A DNA stretch of 64,000 nt from Streptomyces sp. ACA25 (GTDB lineage Bacteria > Actinomycetota > Actinomycetes > Streptomycetales > Streptomycetaceae): the NCBI RefSeq assembly GCF_028200735.1, contig NZ_JAQKPV010000009.1:223521-287520 (forward strand), written 5' to 3'. The notes below the pieces were generated by a model, which worked only from the letters and a program-made list of their open reading frames with translations, ran no database searches and had not been told where the DNA came from. A program made the position numbers and the translations under genes. Shown here piece by piece: positions 40,838 through 49,073 of the stretch. Each line of letters begins with the position of its first letter. Position 1 is the first letter of the stretch.

Positions 40838-42019
40838 ATGCGAACCTCCACTCCGCCACTCAAGGACCCGCTCGACCTCCTCGACGTCTCCTCGGCCCTG
40901 ACCGCCGAGGAGCGGGAGATCCAGCGCACCGTCGCCCGGTTTCTCTCCGACCACGTGCGGCCGCACATCGGGGAATGGTTCGAAGCAGGCCGGTTCCCCC
41001 GGGAACTGGTGCCCGAGCTGGGCAGGCTCGGGCTGCTGGGCATGCACCTGGAGGGGTACGGCTGCGCCGGAGTGAACGCGGTGGGCTACGGGCTGGCCTG
41101 TATGGAGCTCGAGGCGGCGGACAGCGGGCTGCGCAGCTTCGCCTCGGTCCAGGGGTCGCTGTCCATGTACTCGATCCGGGCCTACGGGTCCGAGGAGCAG
41201 AAGCAGGAATGGCTCCCGCGGCTGGCCGCCGGCGAGGCGATCGGCTGCTTCGGGCTGACCGAGCCGGACCACGGCAGCGACCCGGCAGCGATGCGGACCC
41301 GGGCCGTGCGCGACGGTGGCGACTGGATCCTCAACGGTTCCAAGATGTGGATCACCAACGGCTCCATCGCGGACGTGGCGACCGTCTGGGCCGGCACGGA
41401 GGACGGGGTACGGGGCTTCCTCGTCCCCAGCGGAACTCCCGGCTTCACCGCCCAGGACATCAAACAGAAGATGTCGCTGCGTGCCTCGGTGACCTCCGGG
41501 CTCTCCTTCGACGACGTGCGGCTGCCGGCCTCCGCACAGCTCCCGGAGGCCACAGGTCTGCGTGCTCCGCTCTCCTGCCTGGGCGAGGCACGCTTCGGCA
41601 TCATCTTCGGCGCCCTGGGAGCTGCCCGCGACAGCCTGCAGTCCGCCCTGGCGTATGCGGACTCCCGGACCCAGTTCGGACGGCCCATCAGCGGCTTCCA
41701 GCTCACCCAGAAAAAGCTGGCCGACATGGCGCTGTCCCTGAACAGCGGAATGCTGCTCGCGCTGCACCTGGGCCGGCTCAAGGAGCAGGGCCGGATCCGT
41801 CCGGAGCAGGTGAGCGCAGGCAAGCTGAACAACGTCCGGGAGGCGATCGCCATCGCCCGCGAGTGCCGCACCATCCTCGGAGCGAACGGCATCAGTCTGG
41901 AGTACCCCCCGCTGCGCCATGCGAACAACCTGGAGTCCGTCCTGACCTACGAGGGCACCTCGGAGATCCACACCCTGGTGGTGGGACAGGCGCTGACCGG
42001 GCAGTCGGCCTACCGCTGA
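40838..42019 (+). CDS. gcdH: Glutaryl-CoA dehydrogenase-like acyl-CoA dehydrogenase
   Basis: A 393-residue enzyme. The opening LKDPLDLLDVSSALTAEERE closely follows glutaryl-CoA dehydrogenases. Further family features are LEGYGCAGVNAVGYGLACME, FASVQGSLSMYSIRAYGSEE, CFGLTEPDHGSDPAAM and the catalytic Glu in VLTYEGTSEIHTLVVG. It would oxidise and decarboxylate glutaryl-CoA to crotonyl-CoA during lysine, tryptophan or dicarboxylate breakdown. The ATG at 40838 is chosen by family alignment; the longer frame crosses the upstream terminator region. Some homologues in this group use other short acyl-CoAs, so the substrate is probable rather than proven. Confidence 0.92.
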   Translation: MRTSTPPLKDPLDLLDVSSALTAEEREIQRTVARFLSDHVRPHIGEWFEAGRFPRELVPELGRLGLLGMHLEGYGCAGVNAVGYGLACMELEAADSGLRSFASVQGSLSMYSIRAYGSEEQKQEWLPRLAAGEAIGCFGLTEPDHGSDPAAMRTRAVRDGGDWILNGSKMWITNGSIADVATVWAGTEDGVRGFLVPSGTPGFTAQDIKQKMSLRASVTSGLSFDDVRLPASAQLPEATGLRAPLSCLGEARFGIIFGALGAARDSLQSALAYADSRTQFGRPISGFQLTQKKLADMALSLNSGMLLALHLGRLKEQGRIRPEQVSAGKLNNVREAIAIARECRTILGANGISLEYPPLRHANNLESVLTYEGTSEIHTLVVGQALTGQSAYR

Positions 42020-42062
42020 CACCCGACAGGGCGGGCTGGAGACGGACGGCCCGGCCGCTGCG

Positions 42063-43751
42063 TCAGGGCTGCCGGACGGGCTCGGGAGAGGAGTCGCCGA
42101 GCCCGCCGGCCGCCGGGCCGGGAACCCGCCCCGCAGCCGCCCCGGAGGTGCTGCCGCCCCCGGTTCCGGCCCCGGCCGGAGCGGGCGGCAGCCGGGGGCC
42201 GAGCCCGCGGGGCAGCCGCAGGGCCGCCACCGCCCCGGCGAGCAGCAGCAGGACACTCACCACGAGCGTCATGTGCATACCGGCCACGAAGGCCTCCCGG
42301 GCTGACGCGGCCAGGGCCGCGCCGGTCTCACCGCCGATCCGGTCGGCCACCGCCAGGGCCTCGCCGAGCGAGCGGGCGGAGGCCTCGGAGTCTTCCGTCC
42401 CCACGCCCGCCACCCCACCGATCCCGGGACCGTAGACCGCGTTCATGAGGCTGCCGAGCAGTGCTATGCCCATCCCCGCTCCGAACTGGTACGCGGTCTC
42501 GCCCACCGCTGCGGCTGCGCCGGCCTCCTCGGCGGGAGCATCGTTCAGCATGGACTCGTACGCCCCGAACAGGGTCGTCTCCAGCCCGAAGCCGAGCAGC
42601 ACGAAGCCCCCGGCCAGCACCAGCGGGCGGTCCTGCACTCCCATGCCCATCAGGCACACCACGGCCAGCGCGGTGAGGACGAAGCCCAGAGCGACCATGG
42701 CACGCGGGCCGAGCAGGTGCAGCATCCGGGAGCCGAGCAGCCCGGCGGCGATGGCCGCGATACTCAGCGGCAACAGGCGCAAGCCGGTCTGCAGCGGGCT
42801 CAGCTCCAGTACCAACTGCAAGTACTGGGCGGCGATCAGCGCGAGCCCGACCAGAGCCAGCACCGTCAGCACGATGCAGCCGACCGAGGTGCCGAACGCC
42901 GGGCGCGAGAACGCCGACAGGTCGATCAGCGGGTACCTGCGGGCCCGCTGCCTGCGGGCGAAGGCGACCAGCAGCCCCACCCCCACCACCGCCGCCAGGA
43001 AGGTGACCGGGGTGAACAGCTCACCGCTGCCGCAGCGTTTCAGCGCGAGGATGAGACTGAGCAGGCCGACCGCGGCCAGCAAGGCTCCGAGGAGGTCCCA
43101 AGGGCCCGCCCCGTCCCCGTGCGACTCGGGCAGGAGCCAGCGTCCGACGGGCAGGCAGATCATCATCAGGGGAATGTTGATCAGGAAGACCGAGCCCCAC
43201 CAGAAGTGCTCGAGCAGCGCCCCCCCGAACAGCGGGCCTATGGCCGCCCCCACGGCAGCCACGGCGCTCCAGATCCCGACGGCCAGGGCACGCTCACGCC
43301 GGTCGGGAAACACCTGCCGCAGGATGGACAGCGTCGCCGGCATGATCATCGCCCCGCCGGCACCGAGCAGCGCACGGCCCAGGATCAGCAGGTGCGGGCT
43401 GGCCGCGTAGGCGGCCAGTGCCGAGGCGACCCCGAACGTCGCGTACCCGATCAGCAGTACTTTGCGGCGTCCGATGCGGTCCCCGAGGGTGCCGAAAAGG
43501 ATCAGCAGGGAGGCGCAGACCAGCGGGTAGGCGTCGACGATCCACAACAGCTCGACCGGCCCGGGACGCAGGTCGGCGGTCACGGCCGGCACAGCCACGT
43601 GCAGCACGGTGGCGTCGATGGCGACCAGCAGCAGGCTCACACAGAGGACCACGAGAATCGTCCAGCGGCTCTTCTCCCCGGCTGCGGGCGGCCGGGGCCG
43701 GGGCGGGACGTCCTTCGCCCATGCGGTACCGGGCGGGGTCGTCCCGGACAT
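42063..43751 (-). CDS. MFS drug exporter, DHA2 (14-TM, EmrB/QacA) family
   Basis: A 562-residue transporter with about fourteen membrane helices, the first at WTILVVLCVSLLLVAIDATVL. Motif A is FGTLGDRIGRRK after TM2, and the DHA2 motif C region is GRALLGAGGAMIMPATLSIL. LFGGALLEHFWWGSVFLINIP is the conserved TM5-6 hinge. It would export hydrophobic or cationic compounds using the proton gradient. The C-terminal tail is Gly/Pro-rich. GGGAGGT precedes the ATG at 43751; the frame continues to 44033 without support. It stands alone, converges on gcdH, and has no adjacent TetR regulator, which is unusual for this family. Confidence 0.92.
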   Translation of the reverse strand: MSGTTPPGTAWAKDVPPRPRPPAAGEKSRWTILVVLCVSLLLVAIDATVLHVAVPAVTADLRPGPVELLWIVDAYPLVCASLLILFGTLGDRIGRRKVLLIGYATFGVASALAAYAASPHLLILGRALLGAGGAMIMPATLSILRQVFPDRRERALAVGIWSAVAAVGAAIGPLFGGALLEHFWWGSVFLINIPLMMICLPVGRWLLPESHGDGAGPWDLLGALLAAVGLLSLILALKRCGSGELFTPVTFLAAVVGVGLLVAFARRQRARRYPLIDLSAFSRPAFGTSVGCIVLTVLALVGLALIAAQYLQLVLELSPLQTGLRLLPLSIAAIAAGLLGSRMLHLLGPRAMVALGFVLTALAVVCLMGMGVQDRPLVLAGGFVLLGFGLETTLFGAYESMLNDAPAEEAGAAAAVGETAYQFGAGMGIALLGSLMNAVYGPGIGGVAGVGTEDSEASARSLGEALAVADRIGGETGAALAASAREAFVAGMHMTLVVSVLLLLAGAVAALRLPRGLGPRLPPAPAGAGTGGGSTSGAAAGRVPGPAAGGLGDSSPEPVRQP

Positions 43752-43959
43752 CTGCGCACCTCCCAGTCGGGCCTCGCGGGTGTGGGCCCGCGCCTCCCGG
43801 CACCGACGGGCGGACCCGCCAGGAAGTGCGGGCGCGAAGCGGGAGGGGCGGACGATCAGACAGCGTACGCCAGCCTTCGGTGCGGCCGTGCACCTCGTTC
43901 GGGCGCCGGTTGTCCACCGGGGCGTCCTCACCCGCCTGAAGGAACGGAGGAATGGAAAT

Positions 43960-44112
43960 ATGAACAGCCACCCGAATGGCGGAAACAACCCGCGACCGGC
44001 ACTGGATCTCCCGAATTCCTGCACCTCCGGCACGCTTCTGCGGATCGCGATTTCATCACATGGGGATCACAAAGGCGAGCTCAAGTCGAAGCCCTCCTAT
44101 CACCGCCTGTAA
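43960..44112 (+). CDS. Possible leader or small peptide, 50 residues
   Basis: An ATG preceded by GGAACGGAGG at 9 bases opens a 50-codon frame, MNSHPNGGNNPRPALDLPNS at the start and polar throughout. Its TAA stop overlaps the -10 box of the PAP2 gene. Third-position GC is clearly lower than in neighbouring genes, so codon bias does not support it strongly. No domain, signal peptide or membrane segment is seen. It could be a small protein, an upstream regulatory frame, or chance. Confidence 0.3.
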   Translation: MNSHPNGGNNPRPALDLPNSCTSGTLLRIAISSHGDHKGELKSKPSYHRL

Positions 44113-44115
44113 TCT
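44110..44115 (+). promoter_or_regulatory. -10 element of leaderless PAP2 gene
   Basis: TAATCT, a very good -10 match, ends 7 bases before the GTG at 44123, with no Shine-Dalgarno. The -35 region is weak. Confidence 0.6.
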
Positions 44116-44122
44116 TGAGCGA

Positions 44123-45094
44123 GTGCGTACCCACCAGATCTTTGCCCGCCTGGAGCAGGAGCCTCAGCGTCCCGACGCACCGGTTCCCGGCATGAGCCGC
44201 GTCCGGCGGTCGCTCCTGGGCGCCATCCTGGCCTTCTACGGGGTCATCGTGGCGGCGGTGCTGAGCACCTCCTGGCTGGTCCGGATCGACTGGCAGGTCA
44301 TGCTCTTCCGGCCCTACAAGCAGTGGCCCGAGGTGCATGCCTTCCTCGACTACTTCGTGGTCCTGGGCCAGCGCGGACCCACGGCGGTACTGATCGCCGC
44401 CTGGCTGGGCTGGCGTTCCTGGCGGCAGCGGACGCTGCGCCCTCTGCTGATCATGGGCGCCGCCCTCCTCCTGCTGAACGTGACGGTCGGAGCGGCCAAG
44501 ATCGGCATGGGCCGGGAAGGGCCGCACTACGCGAACGTGGTCGGTTCCAACGAGATGTTCCTGACCGGGGACATATTTCCGTCCGGGCACACCGCCAACG
44601 CTGTCGTCACCTGGGGCATCCTCGCCTACCTGGCGACCACCCCCCAGGCCCGCCGGGTCCTGTCGGTGATCGCGGCGGTGTTCGCGCTGGGCGTCGGCGC
44701 GACCACGGTCTACCTCGGCACGCACTGGGTCAGCGACGTGCTGCTCGGCTGGGCCGCCGGCCTGCTGGTGCTGCTCGCACTGCCGTGGTGCGAGCCGCTG
44801 ATCGCACGGGCAGAGGTGCGCATCCTCACCCTTCGGGACCGGCTTCGTGCCCGGCTGGTGCCCGGCACGCCCGACAGCCCGGCAGGGCTTCCACCGCTGG
44901 CCTCCCAGCCCTTGCATCCGGTGGGTGCCGCACTGCCCGATGGGCCGCCCGCCCGCCGCGGCGACCCGGAGCCAGTGACGGCCGGAGTCGCCCGGCGCAC
45001 CGGTCCTCGGCTCAGCACCGCGCGGCTGCGGGCCCCGGAGCGCACGCATCCGGTGCGTGCCGACCGGCCCGGCCGGCCGGTCGGCAGCCACTGA
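44123..45094 (+). CDS. PAP2-type membrane phosphatase
   Basis: A 323-residue membrane protein with about six helices, the first LLGAILAFYGVIVAAVLSTSW. PAP2 motif 1 is present as KIGMGREGPHY, where the usual Arg-Pro after K-x6 is Gly-Pro. Motif 2 is FPSGHTANAVV. Motif 3 is TTVYLGTHWVSDVLLG, with the His and Asp but Thr-Thr instead of Ser-Arg. It would remove phosphate from a lipid or undecaprenyl pyrophosphate at the outer membrane face. The C-terminal 85 residues are a Pro/Arg-rich cytoplasmic tail. The GTG at 44123 is set by the TAATCT box. The altered motifs leave activity uncertain. Confidence 0.85.
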   Translation: MRTHQIFARLEQEPQRPDAPVPGMSRVRRSLLGAILAFYGVIVAAVLSTSWLVRIDWQVMLFRPYKQWPEVHAFLDYFVVLGQRGPTAVLIAAWLGWRSWRQRTLRPLLIMGAALLLLNVTVGAAKIGMGREGPHYANVVGSNEMFLTGDIFPSGHTANAVVTWGILAYLATTPQARRVLSVIAAVFALGVGATTVYLGTHWVSDVLLGWAAGLLVLLALPWCEPLIARAEVRILTLRDRLRARLVPGTPDSPAGLPPLASQPLHPVGAALPDGPPARRGDPEPVTAGVARRTGPRLSTARLRAPERTHPVRADRPGRPVGSH

Positions 45095-45100
45095 GCCGGG

Positions 45101-45316
45101 TCAGCCCGGCCAGCAGCGCACGACCTCGCCGTCCTTGACGGCGAGGTTCAGTCGTCCGCTCAGGTACTCCATGGTGATGATCGCGTCCGGAGGCAGGACT
45201 CGCACTGTCGTCCAGCCGCGTTCGTGCGCCTGCTGCTCCGCGCGGCCGGCCGGGAGGCCGAGGTAGTCGTCGGGATTGTCGCGAGGAGTCCCCGCGTCGG
45301 AAGGTACAGGTGCCAT
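45101..45316 (-). CDS. I78-family peptidase inhibitor-like protein
   Basis: A 71-residue protein. The core LPAGRAEQQAHERGWTTVRV, then DAIITMEYLSGRLNLAVKDG and EVVRCWPG, follows the potato-inhibitor-I-like I78 family (elastase inhibitor type), in which an exposed loop binds serine proteases. No signal peptide is visible, so it may be cytoplasmic or leave by another route. The ATG at 45316 has TACGGT ending 6 bases upstream and no Shine-Dalgarno, fitting a leaderless message. It converges on the PAP2 gene with a six-base gap. A target cannot be named, though an S1 protease gene lies within 6 kb. Confidence 0.75.
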   Translation of the reverse strand: MAPVPSDAGTPRDNPDDYLGLPAGRAEQQAHERGWTTVRVLPPDAIITMEYLSGRLNLAVKDGEVVRCWPG

Positions 45317-45322
45317 GGCGCC

Positions 45323-45328
45323 ACCGTA
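45323..45328 (-). promoter_or_regulatory. -10 element of leaderless I78 gene
   Basis: On the minus strand TACGGT ends 6 bases before the ATG at 45316. Confidence 0.5.
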
Positions 45329-45371
45329 CGGCCTGCCGTCGTCACCCGGAAGTACCGTCCGGACTCGCGCA

Positions 45372-45390
45372 CTGTCACACTTCTGTCACA
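45372..45390. repeat. 11-base-period direct repeat
   Basis: CTGTCACA occurs twice with an 11-base period (starts 45372 and 45383), about one helical turn, some 45 bases upstream of the I78 -10 box. This spacing is typical of activator sites such as SARP or PhoP boxes, but the bases do not match the PhoP consensus. Confidence 0.45.
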
Positions 45391-45751
45391 AGCCCGCGCG
45401 CTCACGGTGGCCCCGGCAACGGCAGTCCATCACTCTTACGGCGGTACCCCGAATTCGGTGCCGTCCGGTCCCACCGGGCCTTGTCCGAGGCCGGGAACGC
45501 GGATTTCCTGGCACTCTCCCCGACAATTCCGCACCGGTCATCGGTGGCCCTCGACGGTCATTGCAGAAGAGAATTCCGTGGTCCTTCGGCCGACGGGGGA
45601 TCGGACAGCCCCGCCCGTCCGGTGCGGGACGCCCGGTCCGATTCGTGCACCGGCAGGCGTGACTCCGAGCGGCCCTCCGGCGTTGAGCACTGCGCATCCA
45701 AGCCGCAGCCGATCCGCGGCGGCGAAGATCCCGAGGAACCGAGGAGTGCCT

Positions 45752-46522
45752 GTGTCCCCCTTGCTCGACGTCAGCGACGACGTACGTGCCGAGATCGGTG
45801 AAGAGGAAGCCCAACGGCTGCTCGCCGGTGAGAGCGCCCCGGGCAGCTACGACTGCACGTCGTGCCGCACTCCGGGCGACACCGGGACGGAGCACACGAG
45901 CACAGTGCTCTTCGTCGGGGAACAGACAGCCGTGCTGGCCTTCGCGCACGCCAAGTGCTTCGCCTCGCAGGTGGTCGCCGTCTCCGAGGAGCAACTGCAG
46001 GGAGCTGTCCGGTCCATCACCGGTGAAGTCCTTTCCGGAGAGCACACACAGGCCCCGCCCGGCCAGGCCGTGCTCGGCGTGACGTGTGGCCAGGTGCTGG
46101 TGGACGACGAGGTGTACTCGGCGCTTGTGGTGGAGCCCGACGGACCCATCGCACGCCCCGGCTCGGAAGGGCCGGGCGACGATTTTCTGCCGCTGCTCAT
46201 CGAGCAGGGCTTCATGCCCGTGACCGATCTGGAGAAGGCCCCGCCGGTGCTGCCCGGCTGGTCGGTGCTCCTGGCCATGGGGCAGCTGCACGCCGTGCTG
46301 CAGCCCGGCGGGGACGGCCCCTGGTGGCAGGCCCACGAGCCGCTCCCGGTGACGGATGCCTGGCGCACCGGCGCGGCCCAGCGACAGAGCATCCTCCTCT
46401 ACGCCGCACCGGCCGGCGCCATCGGCCAGCAGCCCCGTGAGGACCTGCTGCGGGAAGCGCTCGAGAAGGCCGCGGCCGGGGGAGTCCTGGTCGCCGCGGC
46501 GATGCCGCTGGCCGGCACCTGA
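45752..46522 (+). CDS. Conserved-looking hypothetical with CxxC...HxxC
   Basis: A 256-residue soluble protein, starting SPLLDVSDDVRAEIGEEEAQR. YDCTSCRTPGD followed 40 residues later by FAHAKCFASQVV gives a C-x2-C ... H-x2-C arrangement that could bind zinc. The C-terminal part (PVLPGWSVLLAMGQLHAVLQ; QSILLYAAPAGAIGQQPRED) has no motif I recognise. The GTG at 45752 follows GAGGAG; the frame upstream to 45224 lacks support. No operon partner is close except the small gene at 46603. I cannot assign a function. Confidence 0.8.
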   Translation: MSPLLDVSDDVRAEIGEEEAQRLLAGESAPGSYDCTSCRTPGDTGTEHTSTVLFVGEQTAVLAFAHAKCFASQVVAVSEEQLQGAVRSITGEVLSGEHTQAPPGQAVLGVTCGQVLVDDEVYSALVVEPDGPIARPGSEGPGDDFLPLLIEQGFMPVTDLEKAPPVLPGWSVLLAMGQLHAVLQPGGDGPWWQAHEPLPVTDAWRTGAAQRQSILLYAAPAGAIGQQPREDLLREALEKAAAGGVLVAAAMPLAGT

Positions 46523-46602
46523 GCGGGCCCGCGTCACAGGGGCATTCAGGTGCCCGGCGGCTGCTCCCCGCATCCGCCGGACCGCCTGATCGTTGGACGG
46601 GC

Positions 46603-46905
46603 GTGCAGCCTTTTGAACCCCGCCCCGAGCCGTCCCGCCGGTACCGGCCCATTCCCGGCATGCGTCCTTCGTACGAGCAGTCCGCGAGTGGTTCGGCCAC
46701 ACCGATCTACGACGCGCTCTGTGCGGAGTACCGCAGACTCTTCCGCGCCCTCCCCGGGGACCGCAGCGAGGAGGACGAGCTGCGGTTCGAGGAGTTCGGC
46801 AGAAGCCCCGGCCCCCCTGGGCCGGGTGCTCTCCGGCTCCCGCCTCACAGATTTCCTCCGGCCCTGCCCCCCGGCAGCTCGGAGCCCGGCTCACACCCCC
46901 TGTGA
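46603..46905 (+). CDS. Small conserved-looking hypothetical protein
   Basis: A 100-residue frame with GTG start. The first two thirds look like a real protein: RRYRPIPGMRPSYEQSASGS, then ATPIYDALCAEYRRLFRALP and GDRSEEDELRFEEFG, a helix-rich acidic segment. The last 30 residues turn abruptly into Pro/Gly/Ser-rich sequence, and the final codons lie inside the terminator stem at 46884-46912. A frameshift or a shorter natural product is therefore possible. GGACGG just upstream is a weak Shine-Dalgarno. Function unknown. Confidence 0.55.
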   Translation: MQPFEPRPEPSRRYRPIPGMRPSYEQSASGSATPIYDALCAEYRRLFRALPGDRSEEDELRFEEFGRSPGPPGPGALRLPPHRFPPALPPGSSEPGSHPL

Positions 46906-46912
46906 GCCGGGC
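46884..46912. terminator. Bidirectional hairpin terminator
   Basis: A perfect 12-base stem GCCCGGCTCACA / TGTGAGCCGGGC with a loop of five C. It lies between the convergent small hypothetical gene (whose stop it contains) and der (stop 46919). Confidence 0.85.
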
Positions 46913-46918
46913 CGGCTG

Positions 46919-48388
46919 TCACTTCTTCCGGCCGCGCTTCTCGCGGACTCGCACGGACACCTGGATCGGTGTGCCCTCGAATCCGAACTCCTCGCGCAGC
47001 CGCCGCTCAATGAAGCGGCGGTAGCCGGCCTCCAGGAAGCCCGAGGCGAACAGCACGAAACGCGGCGGCCTCGTACCCGCCTGGGTGCCGAACAGAATCC
47101 GGGGCTGCTTCCCGCCCCGCACCGGGTGGGGATGCGAGGCGACGATCTCCCCGAGGAAGGCGTTCAGTTTGCCGGTGGGCACCCGGCTCTCCCAGTTGGC
47201 CAGGGAGGTCTCGATGGCCGGCACGAGCTTCTCCAGGTGCCGGCCGGTGTGCGCCGAAACGTTCACCCGCGGAGCCCACTGCACCTGCACCAGATCGCGT
47301 TCGATCTCCCGTTCCAGATAGTAGCGACGCTCCTCGTCCAGGGTGTCCCACTTGTTGTACGCGATGACCAGGGCGCGGCCCGCGTCCACGGCCATCGAGA
47401 TGATCCGGGTGTCCTGGACACTGATGGGCTCGGTGACATCGATGAGCACGACGGCGGCCTCGGCCTTCTCCAGCGCCGCCGCGGTACGCAGCGAGGCGTA
47501 GTAGTCGGCCCCGTCCTGTAGATGCACCTTGCGCCGGATGCCCGCGGTGTCCACGAACCGCCAGGTCTTACCGCCCAGCTCGATCAGTTCGTCCACCGGG
47601 TCCCGGGTGGTCCCCGCCGTCTTGTCGACGACCACCCGCTCCTCCCCCGCGACCTTGTTCAGCATGGAGGACTTGCCGACGTTCGGGCGGCCGATCAGCG
47701 CGACCCTGCGCGGACCGCCGGAGAGGTCCCCGAAGGTCTCCGGCGGTGCCTCCGGCATGGCCTCCAGGACGACGTCCAGCAGATCGCCGGTGCCGCGGCC
47801 GTGCAGAGCGGAGACCGGCTGCGGTTCGCCCAGACCCAGCGACCAGAGGTACGCCGCGTCGGCCTCCCCGGAAGGGCCGTCCACCTTGTTGGCGCACAGG
47901 ACTACCGGTTTTCCGCTCTTGCGCAGCAGCTTGACGACTGCCTCGTCGGTGTCGGTGGCACCCACCGTGGCGTCGACGACAAAGACGACCGCGTCGGCCG
48001 CGGCGATGGCAAACTCGGCCTGTGCGGCCACGGCCGCTTCCAGGCCCAGCACGTCCTGCTCCCAGCCACCGGTGTCCACGACCTTGAAGCGGCGCCCCGC
48101 CCACTCGGCCTGATAGGTGACCCGGTCACGGGTCACTCCGGGGCGGTCCTCGACCACCGCTTCGCGGCGGCCGAGGATGCGGTTCACCAGTGTCGACTTG
48201 CCGACGTTGGGACGCCCCACGACGGCGAGTACCGGCAGCCGGCCCGCCCCCGCCGCGGCAGCCAGTTCACTGTCGATCTCCTCGGAGTCGAAACCCTCTT
48301 CCGCGGCGAGCTGCACGAACTCGGCGTACTCGGCATCACCGAGAGCACCGTGCCCCTCGGTGTCGCCCGGGTGATTACGATCGGTCAT
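46919..48388 (-). CDS. der: Ribosome-assembly GTPase Der (EngA)
   Basis: A 489-residue protein with two GTPase domains in tandem. The first has VVGRPNVGKSTLVNRILGRR, DTGGWEQD and CANKVDGPSG; the second has LIGRPNVGKSSMLNKVAGEER, DTAGIRRK and AYNKWDTLD. A C-terminal KH-like domain ends in a Lys/Arg-rich tail (VRVREKRGRKK). It helps assemble the 50S subunit. An acidic N-terminal extension of about 55 residues is typical of actinobacterial Der. The ATG at 48388 is 4 bases after plsC, so it belongs to the cmk-plsC-der operon. Confidence 0.97.
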   Translation of the reverse strand: MTDRNHPGDTEGHGALGDAEYAEFVQLAAEEGFDSEEIDSELAAAAGAGRLPVLAVVGRPNVGKSTLVNRILGRREAVVEDRPGVTRDRVTYQAEWAGRRFKVVDTGGWEQDVLGLEAAVAAQAEFAIAAADAVVFVVDATVGATDTDEAVVKLLRKSGKPVVLCANKVDGPSGEADAAYLWSLGLGEPQPVSALHGRGTGDLLDVVLEAMPEAPPETFGDLSGGPRRVALIGRPNVGKSSMLNKVAGEERVVVDKTAGTTRDPVDELIELGGKTWRFVDTAGIRRKVHLQDGADYYASLRTAAALEKAEAAVVLIDVTEPISVQDTRIISMAVDAGRALVIAYNKWDTLDEERRYYLEREIERDLVQVQWAPRVNVSAHTGRHLEKLVPAIETSLANWESRVPTGKLNAFLGEIVASHPHPVRGGKQPRILFGTQAGTRPPRFVLFASGFLEAGYRRFIERRLREEFGFEGTPIQVSVRVREKRGRKK

Positions 48389-48392
48389 GAGT

Positions 48393-49073
48393 TCAGCCCT
48401 CGTCCTGGTATGCAAAGTCCGTTGGCACCCGGCGGCCGGTACGGCAACCGGCCTCCTCCAGGTGTGCGGTCAGCCGGCGCTGGATGCGCCGGGTCGCGTC
48501 GTCCAGCGCCGCCCGGGTACGCCGTCCGCTTCCGTCGCCGGCCCGGAAGGGCTCGCCGTAGACCACGTCGATCCGCCCGCGCAGCGGTGGCAGGCCGGGC
48601 AGCGCCCGGCTTCGCCGCTCCTTCGAACCCAGGACGGCCACCGGGACGACGGGCGCCGCTGACCGCAGGGCGAAGTAGGCCAGCCCTGACCGGAGCTCCG
48701 CGAAGTCGCCTTCCCCCCGGCTCCCCTCCGGGAAGATGCCCAGCACGCCGCCCTGGGCGAGTACCCGCAGGGCCCCGGTGACTGCGGCCCGGTCGGCGCT
48801 CTCCCGGTTCACCTCCACCTGTCCGAGCGCGCGCAGCAGCGGGCCGAACGGACCGGCGAACGCTTCGCTCTTGACCAGGAAGTGCACGGGCCTCGGCGCG
48901 GTACCGATGATCATCGGGCCGTCGAGATTGTGCACGTGATTACCGGCCAGGATCACCGGCCCGGTCGCGGGCACCCGCCAGGCACCGAGTACCCGAGGCT
49001 TCCACAGACCCCGCATCAGGCCGATCCCGACACGTCGTCCGACCGCTGCTCCGCGCGGGCTGGGAGCCGTCAC
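48393..49073 (-). CDS. plsC: 1-acyl-sn-glycerol-3-phosphate acyltransferase family protein
   Basis: A 226-residue PlsC-domain protein. The HX4D motif is GNHVHNLDGPM and the phosphate-binding motif is IFPEGSRGEGDFAELRSGLAYFAL; VPVAVLGSK is motif III. It transfers an acyl group to lysophosphatidate or a related acceptor at the membrane. The GTG start overlaps the cmk stop by four bases (GTGA), and der begins 4 bases after its stop, so the three are translationally coupled. This cmk-plsC-der order is common in actinobacteria. Acceptor specificity is not visible. Confidence 0.92.
   Translation of the reverse strand: MTAPSPRGAAVGRRVGIGLMRGLWKPRVLGAWRVPATGPVILAGNHVHNLDGPMIIGTAPRPVHFLVKSEAFAGPFGPLLRALGQVEVNRESADRAAVTGALRVLAQGGVLGIFPEGSRGEGDFAELRSGLAYFALRSAAPVVPVAVLGSKERRSRALPGLPPLRGRIDVVYGEPFRAGDGSGRRTRAALDDATRRIQRRLTAHLEEAGCRTGRRVPTDFAYQDEG

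Larger units (their letters stand above)
43752..44122. other. Intergenic region between MFS exporter and PAP2 gene
   Basis: 371 bases between divergent genes. The right half (about 43940-44122) is markedly lower in GC and holds a possible 50-codon frame (43960-44112) and the -10 box of the PAP2 gene (44110-44115). I found no clear promoter for the exporter. Confidence 0.5.
45317..45751. other. Intergenic region upstream of I78 gene and of the CxxC protein
   Basis: 435 bases between divergent genes. It contains the leaderless -10 box of the I78 gene (45323-45328) and a pair of 11-base-spaced direct repeats at 45372-45390. I saw no convincing promoter for the plus-strand gene at 45752 and no hairpin. 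Confidence 0.5.
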
